Source: Arthrobacter sp. SX1312 (GTDB lineage: Bacteria > Actinomycetota > Actinomycetes > Actinomycetales > Micrococcaceae). From it: a stretch of 64,000 nt of DNA. The notes beneath the pieces were generated by a model. The model searched no databases. It was given only the letters and a program-made list of their open reading frames with translations, and had not been told where the DNA came from. The stretch is from NCBI RefSeq assembly GCF_002929295.1, contig NZ_PJIM01000001.1, positions 1 to 64,000 of the forward strand, given 5' to 3'. The position numbers were made by a program, and so were the translations under genes. Shown here in pieces: positions 36,175 through 46,085 of the stretch. Position 1 is the stretch's first letter. The number at the start of each line of letters is the position of its first letter.

Positions 36175-39100
36175 ATGTTCTCGAAGATTCTGGTAGCTAA
36201 CCGCGGCGAGATCGCCATCCGGGCCTTTCGGGCCGGGCACGAAGTAGGGGCGAAGACCGTCGCGGTCTTCCCGCAGGAGGACAGGAACTCCATCCACCGC
36301 CAGAAAGCCGACGAGGCGTACCTCATCGGCGAGGAGGGCCATCCGGTCCGTGCATACCTGGACATCGAGGAGATCATCCGCGTGGCCCGGGAGTCCGGCT
36401 GCGACGCCATCTATCCCGGGTACGGCTTCCTGTCCGAGAATCCCGGCCTCGCCCGGGCCGCGGCAGAGGCGGGGATCACGTTCGTGGGACCGCCCGCCGA
36501 CGTGCTGGAACTCGCCGGGAACAAGGTCAAGGCCCTGGACGCCGCCCGCGCGGCCGGCATCCCCGTCCTCGCATCGTCCCGCCCGAGCGCCGACGTCGCC
36601 GAACTGATCGCCGCGGCCGAGGAGATCGGGTTCCCCGTGTTCGCGAAGGCGGTCGCCGGTGGCGGCGGTCGCGGGATGCGCCGCGTGGACACGCGCGAGG
36701 CGCTGCCCGAGGCGCTGGAGGCCGCGATGCGCGAGGCCGAGTCGGCCTTCGGGGACCCCACCATGTTCCTCGAGCAGGCGGTCCTCCGCCCACGCCACAT
36801 CGAGGTGCAGATTCTCGCGGACGCAACAGGCAACGTGATGCACCTCTTCGAGCGCGACTGCTCCCTGCAGCGACGGCACCAGAAGGTCATCGAGATCGCG
36901 CCCGCTCCGAACCTCGACGAGTCGATCCGTCAAGCGCTGCACCGCGACGCCGTGAAGTTCGCGACCGCCCTGGGCTACGTGAACGCCGGCACGGTCGAGT
37001 TCCTCGTGGACACGGTCGGGGAGCGGGCGGGCCAGCACGTGTTCATCGAGATGAACCCGCGCATCCAGGTCGAACACACGGTCACCGAGGAGGTGACCGA
37101 GGTCGACCTCGTCCAGTCCCAGCTGCGGATCGCCGCGGGGGAGACCCTCGCCGACCTCGGCCTGAGCCAGGACACCGTGACCCTGCGCGGCGCAGCCCTG
37201 CAGAGCCGCATCACCACGGAGGATCCCGCGAACGGGTTCCGCCCCGACGTCGGCAGGATCTCCGCCTACCGGTCCGCCGGCGGCGCCGGGGTGAGGCTCG
37301 ACGGCGGCACCGTCTACGCGGGTGCAGAGATCAGCCCGCACTTCGACTCGATGCTCGTCAAGCTCACCTGCCGGGGCCGGGACTACCCCTCGGCCGTCAC
37401 CCGGGCGCGGCGGGCCCTGGCGGAGTTCCGCGTCCGTGGCGTGTCGACGAACATCTCCTTCCTGCAGGCCGTCCTGGACGACCCGGACTTCATCGCGGGC
37501 AACGTGGCGACGTCGTTCATCGACGAACGCCCCGAGCTCCTGACGGCGCGGGTGCCCGCCGACCGCGGCACCAAGCTCCTCACCTGGCTCGCCGACGTGA
37601 CCGTCAACCAGCCCAACGGCGCCCGGCCGGCGCACCTCGACCCCCGGGAGAAGCTGCCACAGCTCCCCGAGGACCGGCGCGGCGCCGACGCCCCGCCGGC
37701 CGGGAGCCGGCAGCGGCTGCTCGAGCTCGGTCCGGAGGGCTTCGCGAAGACGCTGCGCGAGCAGACCGCCGTCGCGGTCACGGACACCACGTTCCGGGAC
37801 GCCCACCAGTCCCTGCTCGCCACCCGCGTCCGGACCCGCGACCTCGTCGCCGCCGGGGCGAGCGTCTCCCGGCTGACCCCGGAGCTGCTGTCCGTGGAGG
37901 CATGGGGTGGGGCCACCTACGACGTCGCGCTCCGCTTCCTCGGCGAGGACCCGTGGGAGCGCCTGGACGCGCTGCGCCGCGAGGTGCCGAACATCTGCCT
38001 GCAGATGCTGCTGCGCGGGCGGAACACCGTCGGCTACACGCCGTACCCCGAGGCGGTGACGACGGCGTTCGTCCAGGAGGCCGCCGCATCCGGCATCGAC
38101 ATCTTCCGCATCTTCGACGCCCTCAACGACGTGACGCAGATGGAGCCCGCGATCCGGGCGGTCCGGGAGACCGGGACGGCCGTCGCGGAAGTAGCCCTCT
38201 GCTACACCTCCGACATGCTCGACCCGGCCGAGAGGCTCTACACGCTCGAGTACTACCTCGACCTCGCGCAGAAAATGGTCGACGCCGGCGCGCACGTCCT
38301 GGCCATTAAGGACATGGCCGGTCTGCTCCGCCCGGCCGCTGCCGCGCAGCTCGTGACCGCCCTGCGGGAATGCTTCGACCTTCCCGTCCACCTCCACACC
38401 CACGACACCGCCGGCGGCCAGCTCGCCACGCTCCTCGCGGCCGTGGACGCGGGGGTCGACGCCGTCGACGTCGCCAGCGCCGCCCTGGCCGGCACCACCA
38501 GCCAGCCCTCGGCCTCCGCGCTCGTCGCAGCCCTGGCGCACACCCCCCGGGACACCGGTCTGGACCTCGACGCGGTCTGCTCCCTGGAACCGTACTGGGA
38601 GGCCGTGCGCCGGATGTACGTGCCGTTCGAGTCCGGGCTGCCCGGGCCCACCGGCCGCGTCTACCGCCACGAGATCCCCGGCGGGCAGCTGTCCAACCTG
38701 AAGCAGCAGGCCATCGCGCTCGGGCTGGGCGAGCGGTTCGAGGCGATCGAGGACATGTACACCGCGGCGGACCGCATCCTCGGCAGGCTCGTGAAGGTGA
38801 CACCGTCCTCCAAGGTGGTGGGGGACCTCGCCCTGGCCCTGGTGGGCAGGGACGCCGACCCCGCGGAGTTCGAGGAGAACCCGCAGGCCTTCGACATCCC
38901 GGACTCGGTCATCGGGTTCCTCAACGGGGAGCTCGGCAACCCGCCCGGCGGTTGGCCGGAACCCTTCCGCACCAAGGCCCTGCAGGGCCGCGAGTTCAAG
39001 CCGCGCGACGTCGAGCTCACCGCCGACGACGAGGCGAAACTCGCCGGCTCCCCGTCGGAACGCCGGTCCGCGCTGAACACGCTCCTGTTCGCCGGACCGA

Positions 39101-39591
39101 CGAAGGACTTCCGGGCCACGCGCGACACCTACGGGGACGTCTCCCTCCTCGGCACGGCCGACTACCTCTACGGACTCCAGCCCAACACCGAGCACGTCAT
39201 CGAGCTCGAGAAGGGCGTCCGGCTCATCGCCACCCTCGAGGCGGTCTCGGAGCCCGACGAGAAGGGCATGCGGACCGTCATGTGCACGCTCAACGGCCAG
39301 ATGAGGCCGGTCAGCGTGCGTGACAGGAGCGTCCACAGCGACGTCGCGGCGGCCGAGAAGGCGGACCCGGGAACCCCGGGCCAGATCGGCGCTCCGTTCG
39401 CGGGGTCCGTGACCGTCACCCGCGCCGAGGGCGACACCGTCGAGGCCGGGGACACGGTCGCCACCATCGAGGCCATGAAGATGGAGGCCAGCATCACCAC
39501 ACCCGTGGCCGGCACCGTCCAGCGCGTCGCCCTCGCAGGACCCGCGCCCGCACAGGGCGGCGATCTCCTGCTCGTGGTCTCGGCGTCCTGA
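36175..39591 (+). CDS. pyc: Pyruvate carboxylase
   Basis: 1138 aa, full length. It converts pyruvate, bicarbonate and ATP to oxaloacetate. Order: biotin carboxylase (FSKILVANRGEIAIRAF; AGGGGRGMR ATP loop; EMNPRIQVEH), carboxyltransferase (TDTTFRDAHQSLLATR; LHTHDTAGGQ), then the biotin carrier with EAMKMEA and biotinyl-Lys1102. It is monocistronic. It refills the TCA cycle and supports growth on sugars or lactate, and complements the dicarboxylate uptake encoded nearby. Confidence 0.96.
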   Translation: MFSKILVANRGEIAIRAFRAGHEVGAKTVAVFPQEDRNSIHRQKADEAYLIGEEGHPVRAYLDIEEIIRVARESGCDAIYPGYGFLSENPGLARAAAEAGITFVGPPADVLELAGNKVKALDAARAAGIPVLASSRPSADVAELIAAAEEIGFPVFAKAVAGGGGRGMRRVDTREALPEALEAAMREAESAFGDPTMFLEQAVLRPRHIEVQILADATGNVMHLFERDCSLQRRHQKVIEIAPAPNLDESIRQALHRDAVKFATALGYVNAGTVEFLVDTVGERAGQHVFIEMNPRIQVEHTVTEEVTEVDLVQSQLRIAAGETLADLGLSQDTVTLRGAALQSRITTEDPANGFRPDVGRISAYRSAGGAGVRLDGGTVYAGAEISPHFDSMLVKLTCRGRDYPSAVTRARRALAEFRVRGVSTNISFLQAVLDDPDFIAGNVATSFIDERPELLTARVPADRGTKLLTWLADVTVNQPNGARPAHLDPREKLPQLPEDRRGADAPPAGSRQRLLELGPEGFAKTLREQTAVAVTDTTFRDAHQSLLATRVRTRDLVAAGASVSRLTPELLSVEAWGGATYDVALRFLGEDPWERLDALRREVPNICLQMLLRGRNTVGYTPYPEAVTTAFVQEAAASGIDIFRIFDALNDVTQMEPAIRAVRETGTAVAEVALCYTSDMLDPAERLYTLEYYLDLAQKMVDAGAHVLAIKDMAGLLRPAAAAQLVTALRECFDLPVHLHTHDTAGGQLATLLAAVDAGVDAVDVASAALAGTTSQPSASALVAALAHTPRDTGLDLDAVCSLEPYWEAVRRMYVPFESGLPGPTGRVYRHEIPGGQLSNLKQQAIALGLGERFEAIEDMYTAADRILGRLVKVTPSSKVVGDLALALVGRDADPAEFEENPQAFDIPDSVIGFLNGELGNPPGGWPEPFRTKALQGREFKPRDVELTADDEAKLAGSPSERRSALNTLLFAGPTKDFRATRDTYGDVSLLGTADYLYGLQPNTEHVIELEKGVRLIATLEAVSEPDEKGMRTVMCTLNGQMRPVSVRDRSVHSDVAAAEKADPGTPGQIGAPFAGSVTVTRAEGDTVEAGDTVATIEAMKMEASITTPVAGTVQRVALAGPAPAQGGDLLLVVSAS

Positions 39592-39674
39592 CCGGGGGCC
39601 GCGGGTCGCCGGGGTAGCCCGCGCCCCGCGGCCCGCGGCCCGCGGTCCCGCCCGGCCCCGGCCGTGACCGCCGC

Positions 39675-39680
39675 TAGACT
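39675..39680 (+). promoter_or_regulatory. -10 box of a probable leaderless mtr transcript
   Basis: TAGACT followed by exactly 6 nt (GCGGGT) and then GTG 39687. A -10 this close places the RNA start on the start codon. No ribosome binding site is present. The 39592-39674 gap before it is very GC-rich, with repeated GCCCGCG blocks and no clear -35. Confidence 0.55.
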
Positions 39681-39686
39681 GCGGGT

Positions 39687-41090
39687 GTGACCCACTACGA
39701 CCTCGCGATCATCGGCTCCGGCTCGGGCAACACGCTCATCTCCCCGGAATGGGACGACCGCAAGGTGGTGCTCGTCGAGGGCGGGACCTTCGGCGGTACG
39801 TGCCTCAACGTGGGCTGCATCCCCACCAAGATGTTCGTGTACCCCGCCGGGCTGGCCTCGGCGCCGGCGGAGTCCTCGCGCCTCGGTGTGGACCTCACCC
39901 TGGACGGGGTGCGCTGGCAGGACATCCGCGACCGTATCTTCACCCGGATCGACGCCATCTCGAGGGGAGGGAGGACGTACCGGGCGGAGGAGCTCGCGAA
40001 TGTCACCCTCATCGAGGAGTACGTCCGGCTGACGGGGGAGAAGTCCTTCGAGACGCCGGGCGGGGACGTCGTCACCGCGGATCAGCTGGTCCTGGCCGCC
40101 GGTTCGCGCGCCACGCTCCCGGACATCCAGGGCATCACCCTGCCCCAGGTGCACACCTCGGACTCCGTGATGCGCCTCGACGAGCAGCCGCGGCGCCTGC
40201 TCGTCATCGGCGGAGGCTACATCGCGGCGGAGTTCGCGCACGTGTTCGGCTCGTTCGGGACCCGCGTGACCCTCGCGGTCCGGTCCGACGGCATGCTGCG
40301 GCACCTCGACCACACCGTGTCGGAGTCCTTCACCGAGCAGGCCGCGAGCCGGTGGGACCTGCGGCTGAACACCGATGTCACCGGCCTCGCCGCCAACGCC
40401 GACGGCAGCGTCACCGCCCGGCTCGACGGGCCGGCCGGGGTCGCCGACCTCGAGGTGGACGCCGTGCTCGTGGCGATCGGCCGCACGCCGAACACCGACC
40501 GCCTGGGGGCGTCGGAAGCCGGGCTCGACGTGCACGCCGACGGGCGCCTCGCCGTCGACGAGTTCCAGCGCGTCCTGCGCAACGGGACGCCGGTGGACGG
40601 ACTCTGGTCCCTCGGCGACGTGAGCAGCCCCTACCAGCTCAAGCACGTCGCGAACCATGAGGCGAAGATCGTCGCCCACAACCTGCTGCATCCCGAGGCG
40701 CTGCGGGCGAGGGACCACCGGTTCGTGCCCGCCGCGGTGTTCTCCCACCCGCAGGCGGCGACCGTCGGCATGACGGAGGCAGAGGCCCTCGCGTACGCCG
40801 AGACCCAGGGCACGGCCGTCGTGACGGCCGTCCAGCACTACGGCTCGACCGCGTACGGGTGGGCGATGGAGGACTCGCCCGGTTTCGTCAAGATCATCGC
40901 CGAGCAGCACTCGGGCCGGATCCTCGGCGCCCACATCCTCGGCCATGAGGCATCGATGATCATCCAACCGGTCATCCAGGCGATGTCCTTCGGACTGGAC
41001 GCGCACACGATGGCGCGGGGCCAGTACTGGATCCACCCGGCCCTCACCGAAGTGGTCGAGAACGCGCTCCTGAACCTCAGGATCGACTGA
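39687..41090 (+). CDS. mtr: Mycothione reductase
   Basis: 467 aa, FAD-dependent disulfide reductase. It reduces mycothiol disulfide with NADPH. The redox Cys pair is in GGTCLNVGCIPTKMF. The C-terminal WIHPALTEVVENALL gives the catalytic His-Glu. The NAD(P)-binding GGGYIAAEFAHVFGSFG is in the middle. It differs from lipoamide and mercuric reductases in these segments. Mycothiol is confined to actinobacteria, which helps place the organism. GTG start has no ribosome binding site but fits a leaderless start. Confidence 0.93.
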   Translation: MTHYDLAIIGSGSGNTLISPEWDDRKVVLVEGGTFGGTCLNVGCIPTKMFVYPAGLASAPAESSRLGVDLTLDGVRWQDIRDRIFTRIDAISRGGRTYRAEELANVTLIEEYVRLTGEKSFETPGGDVVTADQLVLAAGSRATLPDIQGITLPQVHTSDSVMRLDEQPRRLLVIGGGYIAAEFAHVFGSFGTRVTLAVRSDGMLRHLDHTVSESFTEQAASRWDLRLNTDVTGLAANADGSVTARLDGPAGVADLEVDAVLVAIGRTPNTDRLGASEAGLDVHADGRLAVDEFQRVLRNGTPVDGLWSLGDVSSPYQLKHVANHEAKIVAHNLLHPEALRARDHRFVPAAVFSHPQAATVGMTEAEALAYAETQGTAVVTAVQHYGSTAYGWAMEDSPGFVKIIAEQHSGRILGAHILGHEASMIIQPVIQAMSFGLDAHTMARGQYWIHPALTEVVENALLNLRID

Positions 41091-41096
41091 CCCGGC

Positions 41097-41120
41097 GGTC
41101 CCGCCCGCCGGGGCGGGACC
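41097..41120. terminator. Two-way terminator between mtr and the acyl-CoA ligase
   Basis: GGTCCCGCC pairs perfectly with GGCGGGACC around a 6-nt loop, in a 39-nt gap between convergent genes. No T-run is seen on either side. Confidence 0.6.
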
Positions 41121-41129
41121 TCGGTCCGG

Positions 41130-42938
41130 TCAGACGGCGGCCTTGCTGTAGATGGACTCCACGACGTCCGAGTAGTCCTTGAGGACCTGGGCCCGCTTGA
41201 TCTTCAGGGACGGCGTCAGATGCCCGGTGGTCTCGGTGAAGTCGGTCGTGACGATCCGGAACTCCTTGATGGCCTCCGCCCGCGAGACGGTCGAGTTCGC
41301 CTGGTCCACGAGGGCCTGGATCTCCGCGAGGACCTTCGGGTGTTCGGCGGCCTCCGCCGTGGTGGTGCCGGCCGGCAGCTGGTGCCGGTCCAGCCAGCCC
41401 GGCAGGGCTTCCTCGTCGATCGTGACGAGGGCGGAGATGAAGGGCCGGCCGTCGCCGACGACGACGCACTGGGAGACCAGCGCGTTGGCGCGGATCGCGT
41501 CCTCCAGCATCGCCGGGATCACGTTCTTCCCGCTGGCCGTCACGATGATCTCCTTCTTCCGGCCCGTGATGCGCAGGAAGCCGTCGTCGTCGAGCTCGCC
41601 GATGTCGCCGGTGCGGAACCACCCGTCCAGGAAGGCCTCGGCGGTCAGGTCCGGGCGGTTGTAGTAGCCCTTCATGACGCAGACGCCCTTGGCGAGGATC
41701 TCGCCGTCGTCCGCGATCTTCACCGCGTTGCCCGGGAGGGGGGCACCCACGGTCCCGATCTTGATGCGCTTGGGCGTGTTCACCGTGATGGGAGCGGTGG
41801 TCTCCGTCAGCCCGTACCCCTCGAGCACCATGAGTCCGATGCCGTGGAAGAAGTGCCCGAGCCGGTCCCCGAGGGGGGCCCCGCCGGACACCGCGTGCTC
41901 GACCCGGCCGCCCATGGCCGCGCGGATCTTGCCGTAGAGCAGGCGGTCGAAGACGGCATGCTTGACCTTGAGGGTCAGCGGGACCTTCCCCGCCTGGTCG
42001 GCCTTCGACCAGGCGATGGCCACATCGGCCCCCGCGTGGAAGATCTTGCCCTTACCGCCGTCCTCGGCCTTGAGCATCGAGTTGTTGTAGACCTTCTCAA
42101 AGACGCGCGGCACGGCCAGGATGAACGTGGGCCGGTAGCTCTGCAGGTCGGGGAGCAGGTTCTTGACGTCGGGCGTGTGCGCCACCGTGGCGCCCGCCGC
42201 CACGCACAGGACCGAGATGAAACGGGCGAAGACGTGGGCGAGGGGGAGGAACATGATGGTCTGCCCGCCCTCGCGTGCCACCTCCGGGAGGGCCGCGGCG
42301 GCGTTCTCCGACAGTTCGACGAAGTTCCCGTGCGTCAGTTCACAACCCTTGGGCTTGCCCGTGGTGCCCGAGGTGTAGATGACTGTGGCGACGTCGTCCA
42401 ACCCGGCGTACGCCCGGCGGTCGGACAGCATCTGCTCGTCCGTGCCCACCCCGGCCGTCCGCAGTGTGTCCAGGCCGTCGCCGTCGAACTGCCAGACGTG
42501 CTGCAGTGATCCGATGCCTTCCAGGGCCACGGCCTCACGGACCACGCCCTCGTGGCGTGCGGACTCGACGAAGGCCCCGACCGCGCCCGAATCGCTGAGG
42601 ATCCAGGCGACCTGCGCGGGGGACGAGGTCTCGTAGACGGGGACGGACACCGCGCCGGCGAACCAGATCGCGAAGTCGGCCAGCGACCACTCGTACCGCG
42701 TGCGGGCCATGATGGCCACGCGGTCCCCGGCCTGGACGCCGGAGGCGATCAGCCCCTTCGCGACGTCCTCGACCTGGCGGCGGAACTCGGTGGCCGAGAT
42801 GTTCTCCCACTCGCCCGAGGGTCCCTTGACGGCGAACAGGGCCGGGTTCGACGGCTTGGTCGCCTGCCGGACCACGAGATCCGTGGTGTTCGTCCGGCGG
42901 GGGACGTCGACAAGGACGGGGACGCTGATGTCGCGCAC
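41130..42938 (-). CDS. Long-chain acyl-CoA synthetase
   Basis: 602 aa, AMP-forming. It activates long-chain fatty acids to acyl-CoA. Motifs are IYTSGTTGKPKGCELTHGN, GYGLTETTAPIT, the FRTGDIGELDDDGFLRITGR signature and a C-terminal Lys in HLTPSLKIKR. It is close to the FadD15 group of actinobacteria, whose gene also lies near plsC and aroG in M. tuberculosis. AAAGGAG 6 nt before the GTG supports the start. It is divergent from the ROK kinase. Confidence 0.92.
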   Translation of the reverse strand: MRDISVPVLVDVPRRTNTTDLVVRQATKPSNPALFAVKGPSGEWENISATEFRRQVEDVAKGLIASGVQAGDRVAIMARTRYEWSLADFAIWFAGAVSVPVYETSSPAQVAWILSDSGAVGAFVESARHEGVVREAVALEGIGSLQHVWQFDGDGLDTLRTAGVGTDEQMLSDRRAYAGLDDVATVIYTSGTTGKPKGCELTHGNFVELSENAAAALPEVAREGGQTIMFLPLAHVFARFISVLCVAAGATVAHTPDVKNLLPDLQSYRPTFILAVPRVFEKVYNNSMLKAEDGGKGKIFHAGADVAIAWSKADQAGKVPLTLKVKHAVFDRLLYGKIRAAMGGRVEHAVSGGAPLGDRLGHFFHGIGLMVLEGYGLTETTAPITVNTPKRIKIGTVGAPLPGNAVKIADDGEILAKGVCVMKGYYNRPDLTAEAFLDGWFRTGDIGELDDDGFLRITGRKKEIIVTASGKNVIPAMLEDAIRANALVSQCVVVGDGRPFISALVTIDEEALPGWLDRHQLPAGTTTAEAAEHPKVLAEIQALVDQANSTVSRAEAIKEFRIVTTDFTETTGHLTPSLKIKRAQVLKDYSDVVESIYSKAAV

Positions 42939-43067
42939 GATAGCTCCTTTGATATCACCCCACGATGAGGTGGTTTCACCCTATATGGTTACCTGTCCGA
43001 AACGCCCTCCAGTAATGTACGAATCGGTAACGGGTGCGCGCGCGTCCGCCATGACGAGGAGGACCGC

Positions 43068-44156
43068 ATGCCGATCATGCCCGAGCCGGGAACTCCCCGT
43101 GCCCGGCGGCTGCGCTCCGGGACGGGCCTCCCGTGGAGCGGCCCCGGACCGATGGCCGCCCGGCCGGCCCGCACCGCCTTCCCCAATCCCGCGCGCCGCG
43201 GCCTGTCGGTCGGGGTGGACATCGGCGGCACCAAGATCGCCGCCGGCGTGGTCGACATCCACGGCCGGATCCTTGCCGAGGCGCGCAGGCCCACACCCGG
43301 CCAGGACGCGCGTGCCGTCGAGGCGGCCGTCACCGACCTCGTCCGCGAACTGTCGAGGGAATACCGCGTCCGCTCGGTCGGGATCGGGGCGGCGGGCTGG
43401 ATGGACCTGTCCAACAGCACCGTGCTGTTCAGCCCGCATCTTGCATGGCGCAACGAGCCGGTGCGGCGCAACCTGGAGAGGCTGCTCCGGCGGCGCGTGA
43501 CGGTGGTGAACGACGCCGACGCCGCCGCGTGGGCCGAGTGGCGGTTCGGCGCGGGGCGCGGGGAGTCCCGCCTGGTCTGCGTGACCCTCGGGACCGGCAT
43601 CGGCGGGGCCATGATCATGGGCGGGCGCGTCGAGCGTGGCCGGTACGGTGTCGCGGGCGAGTTCGGCCACCAGATCATCGTCCCGCAGGGGCAGCGCTGC
43701 GAATGCGGCAATCGTGGGTGCTGGGAACAGTACGCCTCGGGCAACGCGCTGGGACGCGAGGCACGTGAGCTGGCTGCGGCGCAATCGCCCGTGGCGCAGG
43801 GCATCATCGACGCCGCGGCGGCCGACGGCGGCGCGATCACCGGGGCCCTCGTCACCCGGCTCGCCATGGAGGGGGACCCGACGTCCCGGGAACTCGTCGA
43901 CGACGTCGGCCAGTGGCTGGGGCTGGGACTGGCCAACCTGGCGGCCGCCCTCGACCCCGGCACGTTCGTGATCGGCGGCGGGCTGAGCGCGGCGGGGGAC
44001 CTCCTCCTGGAGCCGGCCCGGCGTGCCTTCGGAAGGAACCTGACCGGTCGGGGCTTCCGGCCCGTGGCGCGGATCGAGCGGGCGGCGCTGGGACCGGCCG
44101 CGGGGCTCATCGGAGCCGCGGACCTCTCCCGGCTGCTCTCACGTAGCGGCACCTGA
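43068..44156 (+). CDS. ROK-family glucokinase
   Basis: 362 aa. It likely phosphorylates glucose with ATP or polyphosphate. After a 45-residue variable head come the phosphate loop VGVDIGGTKIAAGVVD, the sugar-site GEFGHQIIVP and the zinc motif CECGNRGCWEQYASG. No DNA-binding helix-turn-helix is present, so it is a kinase and not a ROK repressor. GAGGAGG 5 nt before the ATG. A TAATGT box at 43013-43018 is a possible -10. N-acyl-hexosamine kinase is an alternative substrate class. Confidence 0.87.
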   Translation: MPIMPEPGTPRARRLRSGTGLPWSGPGPMAARPARTAFPNPARRGLSVGVDIGGTKIAAGVVDIHGRILAEARRPTPGQDARAVEAAVTDLVRELSREYRVRSVGIGAAGWMDLSNSTVLFSPHLAWRNEPVRRNLERLLRRRVTVVNDADAAAWAEWRFGAGRGESRLVCVTLGTGIGGAMIMGGRVERGRYGVAGEFGHQIIVPQGQRCECGNRGCWEQYASGNALGREARELAAAQSPVAQGIIDAAAADGGAITGALVTRLAMEGDPTSRELVDDVGQWLGLGLANLAAALDPGTFVIGGGLSAAGDLLLEPARRAFGRNLTGRGFRPVARIERAALGPAAGLIGAADLSRLLSRSGT

Positions 44157-44166
44157 GGCAGCGGGG

Positions 44167-44200
44167 CGGACGGGCAGGGTCGCCGGACGGGCAGGGTCGC
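44167..44200. repeat. 17-bp direct repeat, two copies
   Basis: CGGACGGGCAGGGTCGC at 44167-44183 is repeated exactly at 44184-44200 in the 63-nt gap between two convergent genes. Confidence 0.9.
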
Positions 44201-44219
44201 CCGACGACGCCTGCGAGCG

Positions 44220-44807
44220 TCAGACCTCGGCGCCGTCGTCCCCCACGTCCCGCTGGTTGGGCAATCTGGTGACCAGGTATCCGGCGCCCGCGAGGAAGAT
44301 CGCGAGCAGGCCGAGGGTCACGGCCATCGGGGCCGTCCGCCAGAACATGGCGATGAGGAACAGCATGATCGGTCCGCCTGCGGCGCCGATCCAGGCGAGG
44401 ACCGTGAGCGGGTCACCCGATCCGAGCGGCGGCGGGTCCTCCGGCGTGAACCCCTCGTCCTCGTCGGGGTCGTCCGGCGCCGCGTAGTCGCGCGGTCCCG
44501 TGGAGCGGAGGGGCTGGTTGCGGAAGATGGCCTCCGCCCGTTCGCGACTGGTGGTCCCGGTGGCGTCACCCGGGACGTCATCCGCCGCACGGACGGCATC
44601 ATGTGCGCCGTCGTGAGCGCCTCGGGAGGGTGGCTGCTCCTGGCCGTGGGGATCGTCCGGTCGGGGCGCGGGCGCTCCGTCGATCCGCGCGCGGAGCGGC
44701 GCGGCGGGGGAATCGGGATCGGTGGGCGTGCCTTCCAGCCGCGCCACGAGGTCCTGCCAGACGGCGTCATCCGTGGATTCGTTCGGTTCCTGCCCTCGGG
44801 GGCCCAT
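44220..44807 (-). CDS. Small two-helix membrane protein, unknown function
   Basis: 195 aa. The first ~130 residues are hydrophilic and Asp/Pro-rich. Two C-terminal transmembrane helices follow (LAWIGAAGGPIMLFLIAMFW and MAVTLGLLAIFLAGAGYLV), ending in a short acidic tail. No catalytic motif is visible. The ATG has no strong ribosome binding site. The neighbours are envelope and lipid genes, so a membrane-associated role is possible but unproven. Confidence 0.72.
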   Translation of the reverse strand: MGPRGQEPNESTDDAVWQDLVARLEGTPTDPDSPAAPLRARIDGAPAPRPDDPHGQEQPPSRGAHDGAHDAVRAADDVPGDATGTTSRERAEAIFRNQPLRSTGPRDYAAPDDPDEDEGFTPEDPPPLGSGDPLTVLAWIGAAGGPIMLFLIAMFWRTAPMAVTLGLLAIFLAGAGYLVTRLPNQRDVGDDGAEV

Positions 44808-45064
44808 ACTTTGCTACCTGCCGTCGCGTGCTGCGGCCAGGGTTCGGAGGATCTCCGCCCGGCATCTTCGGACATCAGTGGGCGTGCTCGTTCAATCGTG
44901 GACACCCTACGGCCCTACGTCAACCGATTCCCAGCGTGTCGGTACTGCCCGGCCACGGGTTCGTGACGCCGTCCGTCACGCCGGCACCCTTAGAGTAGGC
45001 TTCCAGAGGAAAAAGCGGGCGGCATTGCCGAGTGCCGCACCGTCCATCCAGGGAGGCTGGCAGC

Positions 45065-45934
45065 GTGTTCTATTGGGTGATGAAGCGGATCATCGTCGGT
45101 CCGATCCTCAACCTCCTCTTCCGGCCGTGGGTCAAGGGACTCGACAACGTCCCCACCTCGGGACCGGCCGTGATCGTCAGCAACCACCTGTCGTTCTCCG
45201 ACTCGATCTTCCTCCCGATCGTCGTTCCCCGCCCCGTCGTCTTCCTCGCGAAATCCGAGTACTTCACGGGCAAGGGCGTCAAGGGCCGGCTGACGGCGCT
45301 CTTCTTCCGGCTGTCCAACCAGCTGCCCATGGACCGCTCCGGCGGGGCGGCGTCGTCCTCCTCGCTGAGCGCCGGGATGGACATCCTGAACGACGGCGGC
45401 GTCCTCGGCATCTACCCCGAGGGGACCCGCAGCCCCGACGGGCGCCTCTACCGGGGCAAGACGGGCGTCGCGAAGCTGGTCCTCGCCACCGGCGTGCCGG
45501 TGATCCCGGTGGCGATGATCGGCACGGACAAGGTGCAGCCCATCGGCCGCCGCATCCCCAACATCCGCCGTGTCGGCATCATCATCGGCGAGCCCCTCGA
45601 CTTCTCCCGCTACGAGGGGCTCGAGGACGATCGCTTCGTCCAGCGGTCCGTCACCGACGAGATCATGTACGAACTGATGCGCCTGTCCGGGCAGGAGTAC
45701 GTCGACGCGTATGCCAGTACCGTCAAGGAGCGGCTCGCCGCGGAGAAGGCCGCCGGCCGGAAGGCGTCCAGGCCCGGCGCCGACACCCGGAGGGCCGCCG
45801 TGCGGATCGGCAACGAGGGCGGCACCCCCGCACCGGGCGCCGTCACCGAGGTCGGCCGTGCATCCTCGGATGCGCAGGGCAAGGCCGACGAGGGCCAGGA
45901 CGCCCCGGGCGACGGGACGACCGGCCCGGCCTAG
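45065..45934 (+). CDS. plsC: 1-acyl-glycerol-3-phosphate acyltransferase
   Basis: 289 aa. It adds the second acyl chain in phospholipid synthesis at the membrane. The NHLSFSD motif supplies the catalytic HX4D pair (His41, Asp46). PEGTRSPDG and VPVIPVAMIG are blocks III and IV. The C-terminal ~70 residues are disordered and charged. GGGAGG about 9 nt before GTG 45065 sets the start; the frame is open to 45032 but homology starts here. Rv2182c is the counterpart upstream of aroG. Confidence 0.9.
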   Translation: MFYWVMKRIIVGPILNLLFRPWVKGLDNVPTSGPAVIVSNHLSFSDSIFLPIVVPRPVVFLAKSEYFTGKGVKGRLTALFFRLSNQLPMDRSGGAASSSSLSAGMDILNDGGVLGIYPEGTRSPDGRLYRGKTGVAKLVLATGVPVIPVAMIGTDKVQPIGRRIPNIRRVGIIIGEPLDFSRYEGLEDDRFVQRSVTDEIMYELMRLSGQEYVDAYASTVKERLAAEKAAGRKASRPGADTRRAAVRIGNEGGTPAPGAVTEVGRASSDAQGKADEGQDAPGDGTTGPA

Positions 45935-46073
45935 CGCGTCGGGCAGGCAAGCGCAGGTCACCGCAAGCGCGGCACCGGAGCCTCCGCGGAGGCGCCCGTG
46001 CATGGGGTGTCCCTCTGTGACACCGCCCGCGGCTGCCATGACAGGCCGAATCGGGCCGTGGTCGCCCAGCCAG

Positions 46074-46079
46074 TAGAAT
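46074..46079 (+). promoter_or_regulatory. -10 box of a probable leaderless aroG transcript
   Basis: TAGAAT, then 6 nt (TCGGGT), then GTG 46086. The layout is the same as for mtr. No Shine-Dalgarno sequence and no clear -35 box. Confidence 0.55.
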
Positions 46080-46085
46080 TCGGGT

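Noticed and set aside
36037-39336. A 1099-codon open frame on minus opposite pyruvate carboxylase
   Set aside because: The plus strand has a complete pyruvate carboxylase with all motifs. The minus frame has no domain, is Arg/Gly/Val-rich, and is the expected mirror of high-GC codon bias.
39592-39674. Terminator in the GC-rich gap after pyruvate carboxylase
   Set aside because: Several short GCCCGCG/CGCGGGC pairings are possible but none gives a dominant stem or a T-run.
42987-43031. GGTTAC (42987) and GGTAAC (43026) as an operator pair between the acyl-CoA ligase and ROK genes
   Set aside because: The arms are short, 39 bp apart and differ in flanks. Too weak to call without comparison to relatives.
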